This document shows positions 1 to 5,537 of a stretch of 7,543 bases of DNA, piece by piece. How positions within the stretch are numbered: the stretch's first letter is position 1; the number at the start of each line of letters is the position of its first letter. The notes under the pieces were generated by a model. The model was not told the origin of the DNA. It saw only the letters and a program-made list of their open reading frames with translations, and did not search any database. Source of the DNA: Prevotella sp. UBA2809 (lineage in GTDB: Bacteria; Bacteroidota; Bacteroidia; Bacteroidales; Bacteroidaceae); assembly GCA_002351725.1 (NCBI GenBank), contig DEHD01000009.1:65334-72876 (forward strand). The letters run 5' to 3'. The position numbers and the translations under genes were made by a program.

Positions 1-791
1 GTGCCACTGGTAACCAAGGCTGCATGCGACTTGCTGAGCAGGTCGAAGGTCTGGTTCTTCACTAGTTGCACACCAGTACCACCGATAAACTGGTTGTAAT
101 ATTCCTCGTCTATACCAGGCGCACCTGCCAATACCAGTTCGTAGTCTTTCTCGAATTTCCGTGCAGCCTTAATCATCGTGGGCAGATTGTCCTTGATTTC
201 CTGGCGACGCGAGCCGGCCAGCAAGGCAATAATAGGCTTTTCACCTCTTGGCTCTTCCTTCTTGTCTTTTTCCTTGAGGAACTCCTTTATCTCGTCGGCA
301 GTGGGATTGCCCACATAGTGAATGGGGTAGTGATGTTTTCCTTCGAAGAAGTCCACCTCGAAAGGCAGAATGGAGAAGAGTTCGTCAACATCGCGTTTGA
401 TGTTCTTGATGCGATACTCCTTCCATGCCCATATCTTTGGCGAGATATAATAATAAACTGGAATCTGTGTGTTGGCTTTAACGAACTTCGCAATGTCGAG
501 GTTAAAGCCTGGATAGTCTATGAGAATCACCACGTTGGGCTGCCATGTCACAATGTCGTGCTTGGCTTGGCGCATGTTGCGCAGGATGGTGGGCAGATGA
601 AGTAACACAGGTACAAAGCCCATGTACGCCAGCTCGCGGTAGTGCTTCACCATGGTGCCGCCAGCCGCCAGCATCTGGTCGCCGCCGTAGAAACGGAACT
701 CAGCCTCAGGGTCTTGTTCCTTGAGGGCTCTCATCAGTCGTGAGGCGTGTAGGTCGCCTGAGGCCTCGCCAGCTATCAGGTAGTATTTCAT
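1..791 (-). CDS. lpxB: Lipid-A-disaccharide synthase LpxB, C-terminal part cut by window edge
   Basis: LpxB is a family GT19 glycosyltransferase that joins UDP-2,3-diacylglucosamine to lipid X (2,3-diacylglucosamine-1-phosphate), giving the lipid A disaccharide. It acts at the cytoplasmic face of the inner membrane. Seen here: 263 codons of a protein usually near 380 residues. The N-terminus is MKYYLIAGEASGDLHASRL with the hallmark GEASGD at residues 8-13. Further family matches are FYGGDQM, DYPGFN, YYISPKIWAW, LPFE, VGNPTAD and AGSRRQEI, with GSR at residues 193-195. The readable part ends in the conserved VTSG(T) of the donor-binding region, so most of the C-terminal Rossmann half lies outside. 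VGNPTAD replaces the E. coli VGHTMAD; I take this as lineage variation. The start ATG overlaps the surE stop as ATGA, which fixes the start and suggests translational coupling. No frameshift is seen. Confidence 0.96.
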   Translation of the reverse strand, partial: MKYYLIAGEASGDLHASRLMRALKEQDPEAEFRFYGGDQMLAAGGTMVKHYRELAYMGFVPVLLHLPTILRNMRQAKHDIVTWQPNVVILIDYPGFNLDIAKFVKANTQIPVYYYISPKIWAWKEYRIKNIKRDVDELFSILPFEVDFFEGKHHYPIHYVGNPTADEIKEFLKEKDKKEEPRGEKPIIALLAGSRRQEIKDNLPTMIKAARKFEKDYELVLAGAPGIDEEYYNQFIGGTGVQLVKNQTFDLLSKSHAALVTSG

Positions 792-1552
792 TGTTCCCAA
801 TCTTCTTTCTGTTTCAGAAACTCATAGGCTGTCACGTCAATCTGTGTGGGCGTGATGGCCACATATCCATTGTCCAAGGCCCAGCGATCGGTGTCCTGCT
901 GTTCAGGTTCTTCGTTGCGATAGTGGCCCACCATCCACCAATAGTCGTAACCACGTGGATGATGACATTGTGTGGTCTCGTTATTCCATGAGCCAATGGC
1001 CATACGACACATCTTTACTCCTTTATACGATGTGCCTTTAGGGAAGTTGATGTTCAGACAGATGCCCTTTGGTAGCCCTTCGTTCAGTACTTTCTCTGTA
1101 AACTTGCGGATATAGGGGCGTAAAGGCTCGAAGTCGGCATCGTCGTGGTTGTCGCACAGCGAATAAGCCACCGAGGGAATAAACTTTAGGCATCCTTCCA
1201 ATGTGACGCCCATGGTGCCGCTGTAGTGCGTGTTCACCGATGCGTTGTCGCCGTGGTTGATGCCGCCAATTACCATCTGGGGCATGCGCTGACAGATATT
1301 GGCCAGAGCCATCTTGACACAGTCAACGGGCGTGCCGTTACACGACCATATCTCAATGCCTTCGCTCTTCTTTTGAAGAGTGAGTCTAAGGGGTGTGGTG
1401 GCACTGAAGGCACACGAGAATCCTGAGCGGGCTGAGTCGGGCGCACATACGATAATGTCGGCTATGTCACGTAGCATGTCAACAAGGCAACGTATGCCTT
1501 TGGCCTGAAAGCCATCGTCGTTGGAAATCAATATCAGGGGTCTTTCTGTCAT
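788..1552 (-). CDS. surE: 5'/3'-nucleotidase SurE
   Basis: SurE is a metal-dependent phosphatase that dephosphorylates nucleoside 5'- and 3'-monophosphates in the cytoplasm. It is linked in other bacteria to stationary-phase survival. The 254-residue product has the usual family length. It shows the N-terminal signature LISNDDGF with metal-binding D12 and D13, the APDSARSG loop with S43, and GGINHGDN with N99, together the expected metal site. NGTPVDC (72-78) and the Tyr/Trp-rich C-terminal region also fit. The start at 1552 (MTERPLIL) is chosen because it places the beta-strand and NDDG at the standard distance. The frame stays open to an ATG at 1651, but that extension is AT-rich spacer containing the promoter. 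It is the first gene of a surE-lpxB pair, with an ATGA overlap at 788-791. A promoter 20-50 bases upstream fits a very short leader. Confidence 0.96.
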   Translation of the reverse strand: MTERPLILISNDDGFQAKGIRCLVDMLRDIADIIVCAPDSARSGFSCAFSATTPLRLTLQKKSEGIEIWSCNGTPVDCVKMALANICQRMPQMVIGGINHGDNASVNTHYSGTMGVTLEGCLKFIPSVAYSLCDNHDDADFEPLRPYIRKFTEKVLNEGLPKGICLNINFPKGTSYKGVKMCRMAIGSWNNETTQCHHPRGYDYWWMVGHYRNEEPEQQDTDRWALDNGYVAITPTQIDVTAYEFLKQKEDWEQ

Positions 1553-1572
1553 TCTTTTTGTAATTTTGTGTG

Positions 1573-1604
1573 CAAAGTTACTTATTTTCTTTGAAATACC
1601 CAAA
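1573..1604 (-). promoter_or_regulatory. Predicted Bacteroidota-type promoter for surE-lpxB
   Basis: On the minus strand a TAACTTTG (1580-1573) matches the Bacteroidota -7 box TAnnTTTG. A TTTG (1604-1601) lies 20 bases upstream, close to the roughly 19-base spacing reported for the -33/-7 pair of the phylum's primary sigma factor. The start of transcription would fall near 1567, leaving a leader of about 15 bases before the surE ATG. The bases further upstream (about 1605-1625) are A/T tracts that could act as an UP element. The prediction rests on consensus matching only. Confidence 0.6.
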
Positions 1605-1630
1605 AATATAAAATAATTAAAATAAATGCA

Positions 1631-1651
1631 GTGAAACAACCGTTGTTTCAC
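1631..1651. promoter_or_regulatory. Perfect palindrome with everted parS half-sites, likely operator upstream of parA
   Basis: GTGAAACAAC (1631-1640), one central C (1641), and GTTGTTTCAC (1642-1651) form a perfect 10-bp inverted repeat. The half-site GTGAAACA is the right half of the conserved ParB-binding site parS (TGTTTCACGTGAAACA), and TGTTTCAC is its left half. The order is swapped, so the halves point outward with a 5-bp spacer. The element ends 10 bases before the predicted -7 box of parA, covering its -33 region. It would therefore be a DNA operator rather than a hairpin in the parA mRNA. ParB autoregulation is the simplest reading, but another palindrome-binding repressor is possible. 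The sequence identity is certain; the function is inferred. Confidence 0.6.
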
Positions 1652-1669
1652 GGAAAATTAGTATCTTTG
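1642..1669 (+). promoter_or_regulatory. Predicted Bacteroidota-type promoter for parA operon
   Basis: TATCTTTG at 1662-1669 is an exact match to the -7 box TAnnTTTG. No perfect TTTG exists about 19 bases upstream. The nearest candidate, GTTG at 1642-1645, is only 16 bases away and lies inside the palindrome. Transcription would begin near 1675 and give a leader of roughly 27 bases. That leader contains the purine-rich AGGAGAAGGA just before the parA start. The weak -33 box overlapping a palindrome suggests a regulated promoter. Confidence 0.55.
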
Positions 1670-1701
1670 CAGCCTATTATCAAATTAGGAGAAGGATAGA
1701 A

Positions 1702-2466
1702 ATGGGAAAAATAATTGCATTAGCAAATCAGAAAGGTGGCGTTGGAAAAACAACGACAACCATTAATCTGGCTGCTTCGCTGGCCACGCTGGAGAAGACT
1801 GTGCTGGTGGTGGATGCTGATCCACAGGCCAATGCGTCGAGTGGACTGGGTGTCGACCTCAAGGAGGTGGATTGCTCGCTCTACGAGTGCATCATTAACC
1901 ACACAGACGTTCGTGAGGCCATCTATACCACCGATATTGAGGGACTGGACATCATTCCCAGTCATATAGACCTGGTGGGTGCCGAGATCGAGATGCTGAA
2001 CCTGGATAATCGTGAGAAGGTAATTAAGCAACTGCTGGAGCCCATTCGAAATGAGTACGACTATATCCTCATCGACTGCTCGCCCTCATTGGGACTTATC
2101 ACAGTAAACTCACTCACAGCTGCCGACTCGGTGATTATCCCTGTGCAGTGTGAGTACTTCGCACTGGAGGGTATCTCAAAACTCCTTAATACGATTAAGA
2201 TTATCAAGACGAAACTGAATCCGAAACTTGAGATAGAGGGCTTCCTGCTCACGATGTACGATTCGCGTTTGCGCCTGGCCAACCAGATTTATGACGAGGT
2301 GAAACGTCACTTCCAAGAGCTGGTGTTCAAGACAGTTATCCAGCGTAACGTGAAACTCTCTGAGAGTCCCTCTCATGGTCTGCCAGTCATCCTTTACGAT
2401 GCAGACTCAACAGGTAGTAAGAACCATTTAGCATTGGCAAAAGAAATAATCAGCAAGACAAAATAA
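1702..2466 (+). CDS. parA: Chromosome-partitioning ATPase ParA (Soj family)
   Basis: ParA is an ATP-dependent, nonspecific DNA-binding ATPase of the MinD/ParA class. With ParB bound at parS it moves or organises the replication-origin region. The 254-residue protein has the deviant Walker A motif KGGVGKTTT (11-19, signature lysine K11 and catalytic-loop lysine K16). It also has the Walker A' VDADPQANAS (37-46, D40) and Walker B YILIDCSP (121-128, D125). There is no N-terminal helix-turn-helix extension, so it is the short Soj-like chromosomal type and unlikely to repress its own promoter by itself. The ATG at 1702 is preceded by a purine-rich AGGAGAAGGATAGA and starts exactly at the usual MGKIIALANQKGG terminus. 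parB begins two bases after its stop, indicating co-transcription. Confidence 0.97.
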   Translation: MGKIIALANQKGGVGKTTTTINLAASLATLEKTVLVVDADPQANASSGLGVDLKEVDCSLYECIINHTDVREAIYTTDIEGLDIIPSHIDLVGAEIEMLNLDNREKVIKQLLEPIRNEYDYILIDCSPSLGLITVNSLTAADSVIIPVQCEYFALEGISKLLNTIKIIKTKLNPKLEIEGFLLTMYDSRLRLANQIYDEVKRHFQELVFKTVIQRNVKLSESPSHGLPVILYDADSTGSKNHLALAKEIISKTK

Positions 2467-2468
2467 CT

Positions 2469-3383
2469 ATGGCCGTTAGAAAGAAATTTGATAAGAGCGT
2501 GCTGGGCCGCGGACTGGATGATATTGGAAATGGTCGCGGACTGGATGCACTGATAGATACGAGTGACGTGTTGACACAGGGATCTTCTAACCTGAATGAG
2601 ATTCCCATTGACCAGATTGAACCCAATCCTGACCAACCCCGTCGTGAGTTTGATGAGGCTGCCATGCAGGAGTTGGCCACAAGTATCCAGAATATGGGTA
2701 TCATCGCACCTATCACTCTGCGACAGGTGGCCCCTGACCACTATCAGATTATCGCTGGTGAGCGTCGCTGGAGAGCGTCGCAGATGGCTGGTCTTCAGGC
2801 CATCCCTGCCTATATCCGTACTGCCAACGACGAAAGCGTGATGGAGTTGGCGCTGGTAGAGAATATCCAGCGTGAGGACTTGAACGCCATTGAAATTGCA
2901 TTGGCCTACGAACACTTGGCAGAGACCAGTGGTATGACCCAGGAAAAGATCTCTGAACGTGTAGGTAAGAGTCGCACAGCAGTGACCAACTATATGCGTC
3001 TGCTGAAGTTGCCCGCCCAGATTCAGATGGCTTTGAAGAACCGCGAGATCGATATGGGACATGCACGCGCCTTGCTGTCGCTCGACTCGCCCTCAATGCA
3101 GTTGAAACTCTTCCGCGATGTGCTGAAGAACCAGTACTCTGTACGTAAGGTCGAGGAGATGGTTCAGGCCCTGAAGAGTGGCGAGGATGTGCAGTCGGCA
3201 CGTAAGCGCATCTCAACAAACACACCGCTGGCAGCTCACCTCACAGAGAAGAGAGACTCGCTGACGAAGTATCTGCGCACGAAGGTTCATATGACATGCA
3301 CAGCAAAGGGCAGTGGTAAGATTAGTATCGCCTTCGCTAATGAGGAAGATCTGAATCGTATCCTGGCTCTGCTCGAGAAATAA
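2469..3383 (+). CDS. parB: Chromosome-partitioning protein ParB (Spo0J family, CTPase clamp)
   Basis: ParB binds parS sites, hydrolyses CTP as it closes into a sliding clamp, and spreads along DNA to form the partition complex that ParA acts on. The 304 residues read in the family order. First comes an N-terminal ParA-interaction peptide. Then the N-domain begins at INEIPIDQIEPNPDQPRR-like sequence (about 42-60), with the CTP-binding GERRWRAS (97-104) and ENIQREDLNAIE (131-142). Next is a DNA-binding helix-turn-helix around TQEKISERVGKSRTAVTNY (156-174), and last a C-terminal dimerisation segment (about 265-304). Oddity: the usual single GRGLDALI peptide is preceded by a second copy, GRGLD at 13-17 and again at 22-26. 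The start lies two bases after the parA stop (TAACTATG), with no independent promoter, so translation is probably coupled. Confidence 0.97.
   Translation: MAVRKKFDKSVLGRGLDDIGNGRGLDALIDTSDVLTQGSSNLNEIPIDQIEPNPDQPRREFDEAAMQELATSIQNMGIIAPITLRQVAPDHYQIIAGERRWRASQMAGLQAIPAYIRTANDESVMELALVENIQREDLNAIEIALAYEHLAETSGMTQEKISERVGKSRTAVTNYMRLLKLPAQIQMALKNREIDMGHARALLSLDSPSMQLKLFRDVLKNQYSVRKVEEMVQALKSGEDVQSARKRISTNTPLAAHLTEKRDSLTKYLRTKVHMTCTAKGSGKISIAFANEEDLNRILALLEK
2505..2546 (+). repeat. Direct repeat duplicating the GRGLD motif in parB
   Basis: The 16-base string GGCCGCGGACTGGATG at 2505-2520 recurs as GGTCGCGGACTGGATG at 2532-2547 with one silent difference. The period is 27 bases, so the reading frame is kept. 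It encodes GRGLDDIGN followed by GRGLDALID. The near-identity at DNA level suggests a fairly recent in-frame duplication, although the conserved codons alone could keep it similar. Confidence 0.8.
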
Positions 3384-3447
3384 AGACATAAGATAGGATA
3401 GATTAATGATAATGAGGTTAAATCAGAGTATAAGGAAGAATAGAAAG

Positions 3448-4176
3448 ATGAGAAGGCTCATGGCCTTTTTGCCTTTTTACCTTTTTACCCTTTTGCCTTT
3501 ATCAGCCTCTGCACAAAATGAGGTGTCCGACTCTATCGTACAGGCTATCGATTCGATGTATAACGCCATGACGGTAGACACTGTGGCTATCAGCGACAGC
3601 ATCGAGAATATCAAGTCGGTGGTTGTGGTCGAAACACCTAAAGCACTGAAGGCCGAGCGCGACTGGAGCACGTGGCGTCCTAATCCGCAAAGGGCCCTGT
3701 GGCTGGCCTTGGTGATTCCTGGCGGTGGCCAGATCTACAATAGGAAATACTGGAAACTGCCTATCGTTTATGGTGGCTTTGTGGGCTGTGTCTATGCGAT
3801 GATGTGGAACAATATGATGTACCACGATTACTCGCAGGCCTATCTGGATATCATGGACAACGATCCGACTACGGCCAGCTATAATAAGTTTCTGCATCTT
3901 GGTAAGCAGATTACAGACGATAACAAAGACCGCTATAAGCAGGTGTTTAAGAGCAGAAAGGATAAGTATCGCCGTTGGCGCGACTTGAGCTTCTTCTGCT
4001 TGATTGGTGTCTATGCCGTATCGGTGATTGATGCCTATGTCGATGCTGAGTTGTCGGCGTTCGACATTTCCAAGGACCTGAGTCTGAAGGTACGACCCAC
4101 GGTCATGGGAAACAATTCTTCAATGAATCCGCTGTATGCTACGTCGTTGGGCGTGAATTGCAGCATAAACTTCTAA
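3448..4176 (+). CDS. DUF5683 family membrane protein with signal peptide
   Basis: The function is unknown. The product resembles the DUF5683 family, which is common in Bacteroidota and often found beside parB. With the start at 3448 it has 242 residues. A signal peptide runs from MRRLMAFLPFYLF to ASA, with predicted cleavage before Q23. A polar segment of about 60 residues follows, then the core WRPNPQRALWLALVIPGGGQIYNRKYWKLP, a hydrophobic stretch IVYGGFVGCVYAMMW, a charged segment rich in Lys/Arg/Tyr, and another hydrophobic stretch LSFFCLIGVYAVSVIDAYVDA. It is probably an envelope protein with two or three membrane segments. Start choice: ATGs at 3406 and 3412 are in frame and would add 12-14 residues. 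The 3448 start follows purine-rich AAGGAAGAATAGAAAG and gives a normal signal peptide. The gene sits 64 bases after parB (22 if 3406 is used) and 9 bases before the transglycosylase gene. Confidence 0.88.
   Translation: MRRLMAFLPFYLFTLLPLSASAQNEVSDSIVQAIDSMYNAMTVDTVAISDSIENIKSVVVVETPKALKAERDWSTWRPNPQRALWLALVIPGGGQIYNRKYWKLPIVYGGFVGCVYAMMWNNMMYHDYSQAYLDIMDNDPTTASYNKFLHLGKQITDDNKDRYKQVFKSRKDKYRRWRDLSFFCLIGVYAVSVIDAYVDAELSAFDISKDLSLKVRPTVMGNNSSMNPLYATSLGVNCSINF
3463..3502 (+). repeat. Octanucleotide tandem repeat inside signal-peptide coding region
   Basis: Five consecutive 8-base units follow the pattern (G/A)CCTTTTT. They are GCCTTTTT, GCCTTTTT, ACCTTTTT, ACCCTTTT and GCCTTTAT, the last two decayed. 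They encode the hydrophobic core AFLPFYLFTLLPL of the DUF5683 protein's signal peptide. Because eight is not a multiple of three, gain or loss of one unit would shift the frame, while three units (24 bases) would preserve it. Confidence 0.8.
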
Positions 4177-4185
4177 ATAAGGGAA

Positions 4186-5505
4186 ATGAGAATGAAAATA
4201 GAGACCATAGCAAAACAGGCAACTAAGAGTCTTGTGCTCTTGGGTGCCTTGCTGTGCTGGCCTTCTGCTATGCAGGCCCAGATTACCGTTGTAGACGAGG
4301 ATGACGATGAAATTGAGGTCGTCGACGAACAGGGACTTGAGGAGATTGAGTTCCCTGAGTCTATGACAGACAACCTGGATAGTCTGATGAATCAGTATAT
4401 GTCGAAAACATATCTGACGCCAGACAACGACTGTCAGATGAAGAACGAGAATCCCACATTCTCTAAAGAGGTATTCATGGATCGCTTGCATCGCATGCCT
4501 ACCATCATGGAGATGCCTTATAATGATGTGGTGCAGTCGTGCATCGATCGCTATACTGGCCGCCTGCGCAGGTCAGTAAGCTTCTTCCTGGGCGCAGCCA
4601 ACTTCTATCTGCCTATCTTCGAAGAGGCCTTGGAGGCTTATCAGATGCCTTTGGAACTGAAGTATCTGCCTGTCATCGAGTCGGCACTGAACCCCACGGC
4701 TGTATCGCGTGTGGGTGCCACGGGCTTGTGGCAGTTTATGATAACCACAGGAAAGGCCTACGGACTGGAGGTTAACTCGCTGGTTGACGAACGTCGCGAC
4801 CCTGTGAAGGCATCGTATGCGGCAGCACGTTATCTGCGCGACCTCTATCGCATCTTTGGTGATTGGAACCTGGTTATCGCAGCCTATAACTGTGGTCCTG
4901 AGAATATCAACAAGGCCATTCGTCGTTCTGGTGGCGAGACGGACTATTGGAAGATTTATCCCTATCTGCCCAGAGAGACTCGCGGCTATGTGCCTGCGTT
5001 CATCGCTGCCAATTATGTGATGAACTATTATTGCGAGCATAACATCTGTCCCATGAACAGTCAGTTGCCCACGAAGACAGATACGGTGGTGGTTAATCAG
5101 AATGTGAACTTCAGTCAGTTGGTGAGTGCCTGTGGTTTCGACCTCCAGATGCTGCGCTCGCTGAATCCCCAATATCGTCGTGATATTGTGCCTGGTGCCA
5201 CCAAGCCTTCTGCCATCCGTTTGCCAGTGGCCGATGTGGCTCGCTTTATTGATATGCAGGATTCGATCTTCTCTGTCAATAGCGCCACAGACAAACGCCT
5301 TGTCGTAGAGGTTGAGGAGGATGTGGTGAAGCCAGCAAAGGCCGACAGACGATCGAACAAGGGTGCCCAGTGGCATACGATTAAACGTGGCGACACGATT
5401 GGCGGACTGGCCAGGAAGTACAGGACAACAGCTTCGAAGATCAGGAAACTGAATGGATTGCGTAATAACAATATTCGTGCAGGACAGAAACTGAGAGTAC
5501 GCTAG
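4186..5505 (+). CDS. MltD-like lytic transglycosylase with C-terminal LysM
   Basis: This enzyme should cleave the MurNAc-GlcNAc bond of peptidoglycan with formation of 1,6-anhydroMurNAc, in the periplasm. The 439 residues begin with a signal peptide ending ...CWPSAMQA (about 1-31). The cysteine at 24 is not in a proper lipobox (ALLC), so a soluble or loosely attached protein is more likely than a lipoprotein. Residues 37-58 are very acidic (13 Asp/Glu of 22). The SLT family 1 domain (about 143-260) shows the catalytic glutamate E165 in LPVIESALNP, GATGLWQFM (177-185) and AAYNCGP (232-238). A degenerate LysM-like segment lies around 303-350. A clear LysM, WHTIKRGDTIGGLARKY to AGQKLRVR, fills 396-439 and should bind glycan. 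An in-frame ATG at 4192 is an equally possible start; AAGGGAA lies just upstream. It is called MltD-like by architecture; the symbol is left blank because the lipid anchor is missing. Confidence 0.94.
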   Translation: MRMKIETIAKQATKSLVLLGALLCWPSAMQAQITVVDEDDDEIEVVDEQGLEEIEFPESMTDNLDSLMNQYMSKTYLTPDNDCQMKNENPTFSKEVFMDRLHRMPTIMEMPYNDVVQSCIDRYTGRLRRSVSFFLGAANFYLPIFEEALEAYQMPLELKYLPVIESALNPTAVSRVGATGLWQFMITTGKAYGLEVNSLVDERRDPVKASYAAARYLRDLYRIFGDWNLVIAAYNCGPENINKAIRRSGGETDYWKIYPYLPRETRGYVPAFIAANYVMNYYCEHNICPMNSQLPTKTDTVVVNQNVNFSQLVSACGFDLQMLRSLNPQYRRDIVPGATKPSAIRLPVADVARFIDMQDSIFSVNSATDKRLVVEVEEDVVKPAKADRRSNKGAQWHTIKRGDTIGGLARKYRTTASKIRKLNGLRNNNIRAGQKLRVR

Positions 5506-5523
5506 TTATATATAATATGGTAT

Positions 5524-5530
5524 AAGGAGG
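5524..5530 (+). promoter_or_regulatory. Strong Shine-Dalgarno sequence of rel
   Basis: AAGGAGG is a full match to the anti-Shine-Dalgarno core. It lies 7 bases before the ATG at 5538 but only one base before the ATG at 5532. This spacing decides the start in favour of 5538. Strong sites of this kind are uncommon upstream of Bacteroidota genes. Confidence 0.7.
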
Positions 5531-5537
5531 AATGGCT

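Noticed and set aside
66..605. A 179-codon plus-strand open frame at the left edge
   Set aside because: The opposite strand encodes LpxB with conserved GSR and downstream motifs over exactly this stretch; the plus-strand frame has no family resemblance.
1553..1651. Extension of SurE to an upstream ATG at 1651
   Set aside because: It would add 33 residues before the family N-terminus, run through the predicted surE promoter, and be encoded by AT-rich spacer DNA.
2348..2356. A parS half-site, ACGTGAAAC, inside parA
   Set aside because: Only one half matches; the full 16-base comparison gives about 11 matches, and the bases are explained by the coding sequence for RNVKLS.
2394..3062. A 222-codon open frame antisense to parB
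   Set aside because: It is fully covered by parB, whose motifs are unambiguous. The antisense product shows no recognisable domain and no promoter or leader of its own. Similar long antisense frames (4573-5376, 6141-6974) are shadows of the transglycosylase and rel genes.
5506..5523. A possible promoter TATATAATATGG between the transglycosylase gene and rel
   Set aside because: It resembles an E. coli -10 but not the TAnnTTTG box of this phylum, and the short gap has no matching -33 element.
5532..5537. Start of rel at the ATG at 5532
   Set aside because: Only one base separates it from AAGGAGG, too close for use of that site; the ATG at 5538 has 7-base spacing.
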